Source: CAKVLS01 sp045534265 (GTDB taxonomy: Bacteria > Bacillota > Clostridia > Christensenellales > UBA1242). Taken from it: 64,000 nucleotides of DNA. Numbering within the stretch: position 1 is the first letter of the stretch; each line of letters begins with the position of its first letter. Location: the NCBI GenBank assembly GCA_045534265.1, contig JAZSJH010000006.1, positions 127,323 through 191,322 on the forward strand. Reading direction: 5' to 3'. The notes beneath the pieces were generated by a model. It ran no database searches. It was not told where the DNA came from and saw only the letters and a program-made list of their open reading frames with translations. Shown here in pieces: positions 24,876 through 34,429 of this stretch. A program made the translations under genes and the position numbers.

Positions 24876-26021
24876 ATGATGACTAATAAAGATTTTTTTA
24901 GTGCACTAGAAGATTTGGCAGCAGAAAAGAAAATTGATAAAGATTATTTTATCGAATCACTTGAGCTTGCTTTGACAGCAGCTTATAAGAAAAATTTTGG
25001 AGAAGCATCTTGTGCTACTGTAGAATTAAACCCAGAAAAACATACTATTAGAGTTTACAAATACAAAACAGTAGTTGCAACTGAAGAAGAAGTTGAAGAT
25101 CCAGACAAGGCAATTTCTCTTGCTGATGCAAAACTTATTAAAAAGACAGTTAAAGTTGGTGACCAACTAAAAGAAGAAGTTACTCCAAAGAACTTTGGTA
25201 GAATTTCTGCTCAAATTGCAAGACAAGTTGTTATGCAAAGATTAAGAGAAGCAGAACAAAATATTGCAAGAGAAGAACTTTCTGAAAAGGAAAACGAACT
25301 TATTACTTGCATTATCAACAGAGTAGAACTTGATGCTGTTTATGTTGATATTCCTGGCACTCAATCAGAAGGCGTTTTGCAAAAACAAGACCAAATTCCT
25401 GGCGAGCATTATGAAAGAGGCGCTAGACTAAAAGTTTATGTAAAATCTTTGAGAGAAAACGCAAAGGCAAGTTGTGTTCCTGTTACAAGAAGCACTCCAA
25501 ACTTTGTAAAGAGACTTTTTGAACTAGAAGTTCCAGAAATTGAAAGCGGCGAAGTTGTTATCAAAGGTATAGTAAGAGAAGCTGGTAACAGAACAAAGAT
25601 GGCTGTTTATAGCGAAAACAAAAACCTAGACCCAGTTGGTGCTTGCGTTGGTAACAAAGGTATGAGAGTAGCTGCTATCATAAACGAACTAAACGGCGAA
25701 AAAATTGATATTATCGAATGGAGCGAAAACAGCCTAGAATATATTGCAAGAGCCCTAAGCCCTGCAAAAATCGACACTGTATATGCTCTAGAAGCTCCAA
25801 ACAGTGCAAGAGCAGTAGTTGCTGATGACAAGCTATCACTTGCTATTGGTAAAGCTGGTCAAAACGTAAGACTAGCAGTTAAACTTACTGGCTGGAACAT
25901 TGACGTTAAGAGTGAAACAGAAGCTAGAAAAATTGACGGAGCATTATTCTTAAACAAAGAAGAAGAAAAGTTTGATATCGGTGACGATATTGATGACGAT
26001 ATCTTAGGAGATATAGAATAG
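24876..26021 (+). CDS. nusA: Transcription elongation/termination factor NusA
   Basis: Binds RNA polymerase and modulates pausing and termination. N-terminal RNAP-binding domain (about 1-125), S1 domain (about 135-200, with VYVDIPGTQSEGVL), then two KH domains (VGACVGNKGMRVAAIINELNGEKIDIIEW and LSLAIGKAGQNVRLAVKLTGWNIDV). 381 residues, with no C-terminal acidic repeats, as in Firmicutes; the tail is Asp-rich. It sits between rimP and ylxR as expected. Confidence 0.97.
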   Translation: MMTNKDFFSALEDLAAEKKIDKDYFIESLELALTAAYKKNFGEASCATVELNPEKHTIRVYKYKTVVATEEEVEDPDKAISLADAKLIKKTVKVGDQLKEEVTPKNFGRISAQIARQVVMQRLREAEQNIAREELSEKENELITCIINRVELDAVYVDIPGTQSEGVLQKQDQIPGEHYERGARLKVYVKSLRENAKASCVPVTRSTPNFVKRLFELEVPEIESGEVVIKGIVREAGNRTKMAVYSENKNLDPVGACVGNKGMRVAAIINELNGEKIDIIEWSENSLEYIARALSPAKIDTVYALEAPNSARAVVADDKLSLAIGKAGQNVRLAVKLTGWNIDVKSETEARKIDGALFLNKEEEKFDIGDDIDDDILGDIE

Positions 26022-26033
26022 GAGAAACTGTTT

Positions 26034-26294
26034 ATGCAAGAAAAACCACTACGTATGTGTATAGTTTGCAGAAATATGAAAACAAAATCAGAACTTATAA
26101 GGGTTGTAAAAAATAAAGACGGCGAAATCTTTATTGACAAAACTTTTAAGGCAAATGGTAGAGGCGCTTATATTTGTGCAAATGATGAGTGTATAAAAAA
26201 ATGCATTAAAACAAAGACTCTAAACAAAGCTTTTAAGTGTCAAATAGATGAGCAAACATATGATAAGCTTATGGAGGATACGGTTGGAAAATAA
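26034..26294 (+). CDS. ylxR: YlxR family (DUF448) RNA-binding protein
   Basis: 86-residue YlxR protein with the signature PLRMCIVCRNMKTKSELIRVV and GRGAYICANDECI, including conserved cysteines. YlxR is reported to bind RNA or nucleoid targets; its role is still unclear. Conserved place between nusA and ylxQ. The end overlaps the ylxQ start. Confidence 0.93.
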   Translation: MQEKPLRMCIVCRNMKTKSELIRVVKNKDGEIFIDKTFKANGRGAYICANDECIKKCIKTKTLNKAFKCQIDEQTYDKLMEDTVGK

Positions 26295-26595
26295 AGTATC
26301 AACATATCTTGGGTTTGCTATAAAATCAAATAAAGTTATATTTGGTTTTGATAACCTAAAAGTTTATAACAAAAAATTATATTTAGTTATTATTTGTAAA
26401 AGTGCAAATGAAAAATATATAACATTTGCAAAAGAAAAACAAAACATTACAAAATGTGATGTTTACAAAACGAATGACATTTTGCTAGACGATTTGGTTT
26501 TTAAGTCAAATTGCAAAATTATAGGTGTTAAGAGCAAAGAATTGGCAACAGCCATCATAAACAATAAAGCAGATATTTTGACAGAGGTGATTTAA
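26284..26595 (+). CDS. ylxQ: YlxQ, L7Ae-family RNA-binding protein
   Basis: 103-residue member of the L7Ae/L30e/S12e family, relatives of which bind kink-turns in RNA. TTG 26284 is the start, as GGAGG (26273-26277) is 6 nt upstream and the N-terminus then reads ENKVSTYLGFAIKSNKV, matching the family start. LAIIAK-like and acidic positions are diverged. Since L7Ae-type proteins are known partners of OLE RNA in Bacillus, this protein is a possible but unproven partner for the OLE-like RNA at 41904. Confidence 0.85.
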   Translation: MENKVSTYLGFAIKSNKVIFGFDNLKVYNKKLYLVIICKSANEKYITFAKEKQNITKCDVYKTNDILLDDLVFKSNCKIIGVKSKELATAIINNKADILTEVI

Positions 26596-26596
26596 T

Positions 26597-29206
26597 TTGG
26601 GAACAGAAAAAACAACTGAAAACAAACAAAACTTAAACAACATTAAAGCAGTAGCAAAACTTCATAATGATGGAGAGATAAATGGGCTATACAAAGACAT
26701 CAGCGAGATAAACAAAAAGCTTGCTTCTTTTTCTGATGCTGTAAAAGCAAAAAGAGAAGAACTTGTAAAGAAAGCAAGAGTAGCAAAGCTTACTGAAGAT
26801 TACGCTAAGTCTCAAGCTCCACAACCAGAAAAGGTAGAAGCAAAAGTAGAAGCTCCAGCAAAAGCTGTAGAAAGTGTAAAAACTACTCCTGCTGCACCAA
26901 AGGTAGAGGAACAACCAAAAGCTCCTGAAGCAAAAAAATCTGCATCTGCTCAACAACAACCTAAACAAATTTATAGAAGACAAGAAAATCAACGTCCTGA
27001 AAGACCATTTAATAACAAATTCCAAAACAACCAAAATGGTCAAAAAGACTTTAGACAAAATGGCAAAACACCTGGACAATTTGGTCAAAGACCTTTTGGA
27101 CAAAACCAAGGTCAAAAACCATTTGGACAAGGTCAAAATAAATTCTCAAGAGATGGAAAAGCTCAAACTTCTGGTGCAAAACCATTTGGACCAAAACCTG
27201 GCTTTAGTGCAAAGACAGCAAAAGCAGACCTTACAAGCGCTGCAAGCGTATTTGTAAACAAAGCAAGAGATTATCAAAACAATAGCGTAAAGAAAAAGAC
27301 TTATGAAAACAAAGGTGAAGATAAAAAGCTAAACAAAAAGTCTTTGATGAGAAGAGGTCTTGTAGAAGAAAAGAATATCGAAGAGAGAATGGTTAGCAGA
27401 AAGCTAAAAATCAAAAAACCTAAAAATGATGTTCCAACTCAAGTTGCAGCTCCTGTAACTCACGCTGTTATTACTACACCAAACCTAACAGTAAAACTTT
27501 TGTCAGAACAAATTGGTAAGCCAGTTACTGAAATTATCAAACAATTTATGGTTCTTGGTATTATGACAACAATCAATAGTACAATTGATTTTGCAGCAGC
27601 AGAACTTGTATCTAGCGAACTTGGTGTTACACTAGAACTAAAGCTTGACAAAACAGCTGAAGAACAATTGCAAGAAATTGCTACAGATAGTGATGAAAAT
27701 ATGGAAAAACGTCCACCTATCGTTACCGTTATGGGACACGTTGACCACGGTAAAACATCACTTCTTGACTATATTCGTAAGACAGACGTTATCTCTGGCG
27801 AAGCTGGTGGTATCACTCAACATATTGGTGCTTATTCTATTACTTGGAATAAAGAGCCTATTACCTTTATTGATACTCCAGGACACGAAGCATTTGCTAG
27901 TATGAGAGCAAGAGGTGCTGAGATTACAGATATAGCAGTACTTATCGTAGCTGCTGATGATGGTGTAAAACCACAAACTATCGAAGCTATCAATCACATC
28001 AAAGCTGCTAAAGTTCCTATGCTTGTAGCTATCAATAAGATTGATAAACCAGAAGCAAATGTCGAAAGAATCAAACAACAACTTGTAGAATACGAAGTAA
28101 TACCTGAAGAATGGGGCGGAGATGCTATTATGGTTCCTATCTCAGCTAAAAAGGGTGAAGGTATTGATAAACTTCTAGAAATGATTTTACTTGTTGCAGA
28201 AATGCAAGATTTGAAAGCAAACAAAAACCGTAATGCAGTGGCTTGCGTTGTTGAAGCAAAACTTGACAAAGGTAAAGGCCCTATTGCAAACGTTATTATC
28301 CAAAATGGTACTCTTAAAGTTGGCGATACTATCGTTACAGGCTTTACATCAGGTAGAGTTAGAGGTATCGTTGATGACAAGGGTAAATCAATAAAATCAG
28401 CTGGTCCATCTTGTCCTGTATCTATCCTAGGTCTTGGTTCTGTACCAAACGTAGGCGATACATTGCAAGTGGTTGATGAAAAACTTATCAAGAGCGTTAT
28501 CGAAGAACGTAAAGCTAAGATGGCTCAAGATAAGGTCGAAAAAGGCCTTGGAACATCTCTTAATGACTTTTTTAATACTCCAGCTGGCAATGCTAAAAAG
28601 GCACTTAACCTTATTATCAAATCTGACGTTCAAGGTAGTGCTGAGGCATTGAAACAAATGTTACTTAAAGTTAGCAACGAAGAGGCAGAAGTTAAAGTTA
28701 TTCATAGCGGCGTAGGTGCTGTAACAGAAACTGATGTTCAACTAGCTCAAGTATCTAATGCAATTATTATTGGCTTTAACGTAAAAGCTGAGAGTAAAGC
28801 TGCAGCTTTGGCCGAACATAACAAAGTAGAAATTAGAAACTACAGCATCATTTATGAAGCATTAGATGATGTTGAGGCTGCTATAAAAGGTATGCAAGCT
28901 CCAAAATATGAAGAAAAAGTTACTGGTCATGCAGAAGTTAGAATGCTATTTAAGATTAGCTCTGTTGGTACAATCGCGGGTTCTAGAGTCATAGATGGTA
29001 AGATTGTAAGAAACGGATCTGTTAAAGTTTTAAGAAATGACAAAGTAATTTATGAAGGTAAGATTGCTTCTTTGAAACGTGAAAAAGACGAAGCAAAAGA
29101 AGTTGCTAGCGGATACGAATGTGGTATCAAAGTTGATGGATTTAACGATATCCTTGAAGGCGATATTATCGAATGTATCGTAAAAGAGAGAATTGAAGTT
29201 AAATAA
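26597..29206 (+). CDS. infB: Translation initiation factor IF-2
   Basis: GTPase that places initiator tRNA on the 30S subunit. 869 residues with a TTG start. The N-terminal third is low-complexity: an Ala/Lys/Pro/Glu stretch (about 70-120), then a Gln/Asn/Gly/Phe-rich stretch with repeated PFGQ units (about 120-205). The IF2-N domain is about 290-345, the G domain begins GHVDHGKTSLLDYI (about 378), with DTPGHEAF and NKIDKPEAN. Domains II to IV follow (GLGSVPNVGD; KSDVQGSAEALKQML). Confidence 0.97.
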   Translation: MGTEKTTENKQNLNNIKAVAKLHNDGEINGLYKDISEINKKLASFSDAVKAKREELVKKARVAKLTEDYAKSQAPQPEKVEAKVEAPAKAVESVKTTPAAPKVEEQPKAPEAKKSASAQQQPKQIYRRQENQRPERPFNNKFQNNQNGQKDFRQNGKTPGQFGQRPFGQNQGQKPFGQGQNKFSRDGKAQTSGAKPFGPKPGFSAKTAKADLTSAASVFVNKARDYQNNSVKKKTYENKGEDKKLNKKSLMRRGLVEEKNIEERMVSRKLKIKKPKNDVPTQVAAPVTHAVITTPNLTVKLLSEQIGKPVTEIIKQFMVLGIMTTINSTIDFAAAELVSSELGVTLELKLDKTAEEQLQEIATDSDENMEKRPPIVTVMGHVDHGKTSLLDYIRKTDVISGEAGGITQHIGAYSITWNKEPITFIDTPGHEAFASMRARGAEITDIAVLIVAADDGVKPQTIEAINHIKAAKVPMLVAINKIDKPEANVERIKQQLVEYEVIPEEWGGDAIMVPISAKKGEGIDKLLEMILLVAEMQDLKANKNRNAVACVVEAKLDKGKGPIANVIIQNGTLKVGDTIVTGFTSGRVRGIVDDKGKSIKSAGPSCPVSILGLGSVPNVGDTLQVVDEKLIKSVIEERKAKMAQDKVEKGLGTSLNDFFNTPAGNAKKALNLIIKSDVQGSAEALKQMLLKVSNEEAEVKVIHSGVGAVTETDVQLAQVSNAIIIGFNVKAESKAAALAEHNKVEIRNYSIIYEALDDVEAAIKGMQAPKYEEKVTGHAEVRMLFKISSVGTIAGSRVIDGKIVRNGSVKVLRNDKVIYEGKIASLKREKDEAKEVASGYECGIKVDGFNDILEGDIIECIVKERIEVK

Positions 29207-29217
29207 AAGGAGTAAAT

Positions 29218-29580
29218 ATGGCTTCAAACAACAGAATGGAGAGAATTAACTCTGAAATTCAAAAAGAAATATCAATAATCATTAATAATGAAATCAGTGA
29301 CCCAAGGGTCTCTGGTTTTATCTCTGTACTAAAAGTTTCAACAACTCCAGATTTGAAATTTTGCAAAGTATATTTGAGTATTTATAACGATAACAAACAA
29401 GAAGCATTTGATGCAATAAAATCTGCAGGTAATTTTATCCGCAAAAAACTTGCTGCTTCTGTTAAACTTAGAGAAATTCCAAAGTTAATATTTGAACTAG
29501 ATGATGGAATTGAGTATAGTAACAAAATCAACAAAATCATTAGTACTTTGGATATTAAACCTTTGGAGGACGAAGAATGA
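29218..29580 (+). CDS. rbfA: Ribosome-binding factor A
   Basis: Cold-shock 30S assembly factor with a single KH-like domain. 120 residues; signatures MERINSEIQKEISIIINNEISDPRV and VYLSIYNDNKQEAFDAIKSA are visible. AAAGGAG precedes the ATG, and the stop overlaps nrnA by 4 bp. Standard place after infB. Confidence 0.96.
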   Translation: MASNNRMERINSEIQKEISIIINNEISDPRVSGFISVLKVSTTPDLKFCKVYLSIYNDNKQEAFDAIKSAGNFIRKKLAASVKLREIPKLIFELDDGIEYSNKINKIISTLDIKPLEDEE

Positions 29581-30548
29581 TTTCAATAAAAAAAGTAACA
29601 AGTTTTTTGAAATCATATAACAGCTTTGCATTGTTTACTCATATAAGCCCAGATGCTGATGCTTTAGGTTCAACTAAGGCATTGAAACTAGCTTTGGAGA
29701 GTTTAGGAAAAACAGTGTATGTCTTTTGTGACGGAACTGTGACTAAAAACCTTGAGTTTTTGGGTGCGGATTTATGCACTGATATTTCGGTTTTAGACAA
29801 TGTCGAAGTTGGTGTTTTGGTTGATTGCAATACACCGCCAAGAGCAGGCAAGTATGCAGAGAATTTTGAAAAACTTCCTGTTAAGATGTGTATTGACCAT
29901 CATATAAGAGAAAAATACAGATTTAACCTTAAATTTGTAGATCCAAATAGTCCTAGCACTTGTGACCTTGTTTATAAAATTATTAACGGTCTTAAAGTGA
30001 AGATTACGAAAGAAATTGCAACGCTTTTATATTCGGGTACTGCAACAGATACGGGTTGTTTCAAAAATACAAATACAACAGCCGGCTGCCATAGAGTTGT
30101 TGGTAGCTTGATTGACAAAAAGTTTGACCTTGAAATGACCAACTTTTATTTGTTTAAGTTCAAGCCAAAAAAGCAAATGGACTTTTATGAGTATTGTTTC
30201 AAACATTTGCAATATTTTGACAACGACAGAATTTTGGTTGTTACAGTGCCTTACAAAGAATACAAAAAAATTGCTGATGTTGTTGAAACAGCAGGTATTT
30301 TTGAGTTTTTAACAGGCATTGAAGGTAATGAAATTATCCTTAAAATTATTGAAAAAGAGCCAAAGAAATATTCTGTAGCATTAAGATCAAATATTTATGC
30401 AAATGTTCAAGAGATAGCAAGTCAATTCGGTGGCGGTGGTCACAAGATGGCTTCTGGTTGCAGGTTTGAAGGAGACTATAAGGCTAACCTTGAAAAACTA
30501 CTTTATGCATGTATGAGTGAGCTAGACAAATATGATAGGGTTGATTAA
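29577..30548 (+). CDS. nrnA: DHH/DHHA1 phosphoesterase NrnA
   Basis: Degrades nanoRNA and can act on pAp. Metal-binding motifs: THISPDADALGS, VDCNTP, and DHH in CIDHHIRE (about residue 104); the DHHA1 substrate motif GGGGHKMASGCRF is near residue 285. 323 residues, normal. ATGA-type overlap with rbfA and a 17-bp overlap with truB show a compact operon. Confidence 0.94.
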   Translation: MISIKKVTSFLKSYNSFALFTHISPDADALGSTKALKLALESLGKTVYVFCDGTVTKNLEFLGADLCTDISVLDNVEVGVLVDCNTPPRAGKYAENFEKLPVKMCIDHHIREKYRFNLKFVDPNSPSTCDLVYKIINGLKVKITKEIATLLYSGTATDTGCFKNTNTTAGCHRVVGSLIDKKFDLEMTNFYLFKFKPKKQMDFYEYCFKHLQYFDNDRILVVTVPYKEYKKIADVVETAGIFEFLTGIEGNEIILKIIEKEPKKYSVALRSNIYANVQEIASQFGGGGHKMASGCRFEGDYKANLEKLLYACMSELDKYDRVD

Positions 30549-31386
30549 TTTACATAAACTAAGCGGTATGTCAAGTAGCAGCGCTGTGGTGAAAATAAAA
30601 AAACTTACACATATAAGTCGTGTGGGACATATGGGTACTTTGGACCCCTTAGCTGAAGGCGTACTTATAATTGGTGTTGGCAAAGCAACGAGACTTTTTG
30701 ATTATTATCTTAGCAAAACAAAAACATATATTGCGACGTTTAAGTTTGGTGTTTTGACAGACACTTTAGATAGCGAAGGTGCTATTCAAAAAGAAGGTTT
30801 GAAAGTTCCTAACGAAACAGAAATAAAAAGTGTTTTGGATAAATTAACAGGCGAAATAAGCCAATATCCGCCGAAATATTCAGCTAAATCTATTAATGGG
30901 GTAAAAGCCTATAAACTTGCAAGACAAGGCTTAGAGGTTGAATTAAAGCCAAAAAACGTATTTATTAATTACATAAAATACCTAGGCAAACTATCAAATG
31001 ATGAATATAAGTTTGAGATAGATTGTTCTTCAGGAACTTACATTAGAAGTATTGCAAGAGATATGGCAAACATGCTAGATACCGAAGCTATAATGACAGC
31101 TCTTGTGAGAACAAGATGCGGAGTGTTTAATTTAGACAATAGTGTAAAACTAGAAGATTTGACCAGCGAAAATATACAAGATTATTTAATAGACCTAAAT
31201 TATGCTTTGGCTGGTAATAAAGAAATAGAAATAGATGCAAATTCTAAAGACAAACTTCTAAATGGTGTGCCTTTAGATGTTGAGCTTGATGATGGACAAG
31301 TTGTAGTTAAATTTGAAAAACAAGTTCTTGGAATAGGCGAAGTTATTTCAAACAAGTTAAAAATCAAAAATTATTTATGGGAGTAA
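30532..31386 (+). CDS. truB: tRNA pseudouridine-55 synthase TruB
   Basis: Isomerises U55 in the T-loop of tRNAs. The catalytic Asp lies in VGHMGTLDPLAEGVLIIGVGKATR (about residue 38). Also PKYSAKSINGVKAYKLAR and CSSGTYIRSIARD. 284 residues with a PUA-like C-terminal region. ribF usually follows in this operon; here an AP endonuclease gene follows instead. Confidence 0.96.
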   Translation: MIGLINLHKLSGMSSSSAVVKIKKLTHISRVGHMGTLDPLAEGVLIIGVGKATRLFDYYLSKTKTYIATFKFGVLTDTLDSEGAIQKEGLKVPNETEIKSVLDKLTGEISQYPPKYSAKSINGVKAYKLARQGLEVELKPKNVFINYIKYLGKLSNDEYKFEIDCSSGTYIRSIARDMANMLDTEAIMTALVRTRCGVFNLDNSVKLEDLTSENIQDYLIDLNYALAGNKEIEIDANSKDKLLNGVPLDVELDDGQVVVKFEKQVLGIGEVISNKLKIKNYLWE

Positions 31387-31389
31387 ACT

Positions 31390-32244
31390 ATGATAAGATT
31401 TGGTCCTGCAGGAAACAGTGCAGAATTTTATGAAGGTAAAAAAAGTAGAAGTAGTTTAGAAGCTCCAGCGTGGCTACAAGCTCAAGGGCTTAATGCTTAC
31501 GAATATTCATTTAGCCGTGGTGTTGTGATGAAAGAAGAAACAGCCATCGCTTTAGGAAATGAAGGTAAAAAGTATGATGTAGAAATCAGTGTTCATGCAC
31601 CTTACTATATCAACTTTGCTGGAACAAACGAAGAATTACTTGAAAAATCTTATGGTTATATTTTAGATTGTTTGAAATACCTTCGATTACTTGGTGGAAA
31701 AAGATGTGTTTTTCACCCAGGAACTTGCGGAAGTCTTCCAAGAGATGAAGCATTTGCTCTTTTGAAAGAAAGAACAAAAGAACTTGTAAAAAGAGTAAAG
31801 GAAGCAGGGTATACAGATTTGTATATTTGTCCTGAAACTATGGGTAAATCTCAACAATTAGGAACTTACAAAGAAATAGCAGAACTTTGTAGTATGGATG
31901 AAATACTTGTTCCTACAATTGACTTTGGGCATATAAACGCCTTAGAGCAAGGTATCCTACAATCTGTTGAAGATTTTGATAGGGTAATAAGTTATCTTAT
32001 AGAAAAACTAGGAATAGAAAAAGTAAGAAAAATGCACGTTCATTTTTCAAAGATAGAATACGGTGCAAAAGGTGAGATAAAACACTTAACTTTTGAAGAC
32101 CAAAAGTATGGACCAAATTTTGAAAATTTGGCAGTTGTACTTAAAAAATACGATTTAGAGCCATTTATTATATGTGAATCAAAAGATACACAATCAATAG
32201 ATGCTAAAAATATGAAAGAAATTTATAAAAATACTACCATTTAG
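31390..32244 (+). CDS. nfo: Endonuclease IV-type AP endonuclease / TIM-barrel family protein
   Basis: Xylose-isomerase-like TIM barrel of the AP endonuclease 2 family, which cuts DNA 5' of abasic sites using three zinc ions. The expected metal ligands appear in order: SVHAPYYINFAG, VFHPGTCG, CPETMGKS, IDFGHINA, MHVHFSKIEYG and ICESKDTQ. 284 residues, normal for Nfo. The N-terminus IRFGPAGNSAEFY differs from E. coli Nfo, so a related TIM-barrel role is possible. It starts 3 bp after truB. Confidence 0.85.
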   Translation: MIRFGPAGNSAEFYEGKKSRSSLEAPAWLQAQGLNAYEYSFSRGVVMKEETAIALGNEGKKYDVEISVHAPYYINFAGTNEELLEKSYGYILDCLKYLRLLGGKRCVFHPGTCGSLPRDEAFALLKERTKELVKRVKEAGYTDLYICPETMGKSQQLGTYKEIAELCSMDEILVPTIDFGHINALEQGILQSVEDFDRVISYLIEKLGIEKVRKMHVHFSKIEYGAKGEIKHLTFEDQKYGPNFENLAVVLKKYDLEPFIICESKDTQSIDAKNMKEIYKNTTI

Positions 32245-32263
32245 CAAAATAGTATGGTATAAT
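32235..32263 (+). promoter_or_regulatory. efp promoter (extended -10)
   Basis: TATAAT at 32258-32263 is preceded by TGG, an extended -10 arrangement. The -35 at 32235-32240 (TACCAT) is poor. Confidence 0.55.
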
Positions 32264-32306
32264 AATAAGGTATATAACCTTAACTTAATTTTTAGGAGGA
32301 AAAATA

Positions 32307-32864
32307 ATGATATCAGCAGGCGATTTTAGAAAAGGTGTAAACTTTGAGATGGAAGGCAAAATCTATAACGTAGTAGATTTTCAACACGTAAAACCAGGTA
32401 AAGGTGCAGCTTTTGTTAGAGCAAAAATTAAAAACATTGTTACTGGACAAAGTTTGGAAAGAACTTTCAACCCTTCAGAAAAATTTGAACCAGTAAGAAT
32501 TGAAACAAAAGAAATGCAATATCTATATAATGAAAGTGATTTGTACTACTTTATGGATATGGAAACTTTTGAACAAATTCCTTTCAACAAAGACCAAGTA
32601 GAAGATGCTCTTCAATTTATCACAGAAAACATGACTGCTACAGTTCAATTCTATAAAGGAAATGCTTTTTCAGTAGTTCCACCAACATTTGTAGAACTTA
32701 CAATTGTTGATTGCGAACCAGGTATTCAAGGTGATACTTCAAAAGCAGGAAACAAACCAGCTACTCTAGAAACTGGCTATATTATCCAAGTTCCTTTGTT
32801 TGTTAACAACGGCGAAACAATCAGAGTTGACACAAGAACTGGAACATATATGGAAAGAGTATAA
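32307..32864 (+). CDS. efp: Elongation factor P
   Basis: Relieves ribosome stalling at proline runs. 185 residues, three OB-type beta-barrels; the modifiable tip region is HVKPGKGAAFVRAKIKNI with the lysine near residue 32, and the C-terminal signature GYIIQVPLFVNNGETIRVDTRTGTY is present. Strong AGGAGG site. Own promoter upstream and terminator downstream, so probably monocistronic. Confidence 0.97.
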   Translation: MISAGDFRKGVNFEMEGKIYNVVDFQHVKPGKGAAFVRAKIKNIVTGQSLERTFNPSEKFEPVRIETKEMQYLYNESDLYYFMDMETFEQIPFNKDQVEDALQFITENMTATVQFYKGNAFSVVPPTFVELTIVDCEPGIQGDTSKAGNKPATLETGYIIQVPLFVNNGETIRVDTRTGTYMERV

Positions 32865-32886
32865 TTTATATCTTAATATGTCTAAA

Positions 32887-32918
32887 AAAGCAATACTTTG
32901 TAGTATTGCTTTTTTTGT
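32887..32918 (+). terminator. Intrinsic terminator after efp
   Basis: AAAGCAATAC pairs with GTATTGCTTT around a short loop, followed by a T-run. Confidence 0.9.
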
Positions 32919-32964
32919 TGTTATAAATATAACTACTCAAAAATACCTTATAAAAAGGGGTATT

Positions 32965-33876
32965 ATGAAAAATTTATTTGACGAACCACTGCTTGAAATT
33001 TTTGAAAAGTACATAAACTTAGAGAAAGTAAACGAAATAAGAATGCGTCTTAACAAACGACTTCTTGTTTATATTTCAGGAAAACCTTATTATATCGCTT
33101 ATGATGGCATAACTAATATAAAAGATAAAGCAATTGTTGTTAGCCGAGAAATGCTTTATAACGTGATAAAACGTGCCACCGAGCGTTCGCTCTATGCTGT
33201 TAATAATCAGCTAAAACAAGGTTTTTTGACGGTTCTAGGCGGGATAAGAATTGGTATTTGTGGCGAAGTTGTTATAGAAAATGGAAAAGTACAAACAATT
33301 AAAAATTTTTCTAGTATCAATATAAGGGTTGCTAGAGAAGTTAAAAACTGTAGTTTGTCGATATTAGAGTTTTTGCTAACGGGTGGTTTTTGTAATACTC
33401 TTATAATTTCTCCGCCGGGTTGTGGCAAAACAACATTGATTCGAGATATTCTTTATCAAATGAGTGTAAGAAGCTATACTTACAATATTTTGCTTGCAGA
33501 TGAGCGGTATGAAATAGCAAATTGTTTTAACGGGAAGCCGACACTAGATGTAGGCGAGTTTACAGATATAATAAGTGGTGTTGAGAAGGCTTATGCTTTT
33601 AACTGCGGTATAAGGACTATGAATCCTGATATTGTGGTAACAGATGAACTTTCTACAAAAGAAGATCTTGAAAGCATTATGAGTATTTCGAGCTGCGGTG
33701 TAAAAGTGCTTGCAAGTGTACACGCAAAAGATATTGAGGACCTAAAAAACAAAAAAGATTTTCAAGAGCTATTAGCAAAAAAAGTCTTCAAAAGATTTGT
33801 TGTTCTAGATGATTCTAGGGGACCTGGAAGCATTGCTGGTGTGTATGATGAATCTTTTAGGTGTTTGTATGTATGA
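32965..33876 (+). CDS. spoIIIAA: Stage III sporulation protein AA (ATPase)
   Basis: AAA-type ATPase thought to power the SpoIIIA-SpoIIQ channel between mother cell and forespore. Start ATG 32965 behind AAAAGGGG; the upstream open frame runs through the efp terminator and is rejected. N-terminal VNEIRMRLNKRLLVYISGKPYY is typical; Walker A ISPPGCGKTTLIRD is near residue 151, and LLADERYEIA and VVTDELSTKEDLESI follow. 303 residues. First gene of an intact eight-gene operon. Confidence 0.95.
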   Translation: MKNLFDEPLLEIFEKYINLEKVNEIRMRLNKRLLVYISGKPYYIAYDGITNIKDKAIVVSREMLYNVIKRATERSLYAVNNQLKQGFLTVLGGIRIGICGEVVIENGKVQTIKNFSSINIRVAREVKNCSLSILEFLLTGGFCNTLIISPPGCGKTTLIRDILYQMSVRSYTYNILLADERYEIANCFNGKPTLDVGEFTDIISGVEKAYAFNCGIRTMNPDIVVTDELSTKEDLESIMSISSCGVKVLASVHAKDIEDLKNKKDFQELLAKKVFKRFVVLDDSRGPGSIAGVYDESFRCLYV

Positions 33877-34355
33877 AAATAATTTTGTGTTGTGTTTTGA
33901 TGGTGGCGTGTACATACCTTGGCTTTGTTGTAGCGAATAACTTAAAGCAAAAGAGAAAGTTTTGGGAAGATATGGTTAGGTTTTGTGAGTTTTTAGCAAG
34001 CAATATTGGTTTTGGTCAAAGGAAAATTGATGAAATTGTAAGTGAATATAAAGATATTTGTTCTTGTGATTGTCAAAGACTTTTGACAACTTATATAGAT
34101 GGTAAAAGTGGTGTGGATTTACTTTATGACATGCAAGAGAATTTTTTTGAAAGAGAAGAAGAAAAACTTTTGCAAGAATTCTTTTCTGTCTTGGGAGAAC
34201 TTGATGTTTATAATGAGCTTGTAAAGATAGAAAATTATAAGGCTAGATTTTCAAAAAAGTTTGATTATTATTTAGAAAAAAATAACAAATATGCACCACT
34301 TACGGTTAAATTATCTATTATATTTGGAATTGTAGTTTGTATAGTGTTTTTCTAA
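33873..34355 (+). CDS. spoIIIAB: Stage III sporulation protein AB
   Basis: Mother-cell membrane protein of the SpoIIIA complex, with an N-terminal membrane segment (IILCCVLMVACTYLGFVVA), a cytoplasmic helical region related to type II secretion GspF, and a C-terminal membrane segment (LSIIFGIVVCIVFF). 160 residues. ATG 33873 overlaps the spoIIIAA stop in an ATGA arrangement; an upstream GTG at 33861 is less likely. Confidence 0.92.
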   Translation: MKIILCCVLMVACTYLGFVVANNLKQKRKFWEDMVRFCEFLASNIGFGQRKIDEIVSEYKDICSCDCQRLLTTYIDGKSGVDLLYDMQENFFEREEEKLLQEFFSVLGELDVYNELVKIENYKARFSKKFDYYLEKNNKYAPLTVKLSIIFGIVVCIVFF

Positions 34356-34429
34356 TATATAGTTGGTTTGGTTAGCATAATACCACAATATATAGGCATA
34401 GTACTATGCAAAATATTAGCAGGTTTTGT

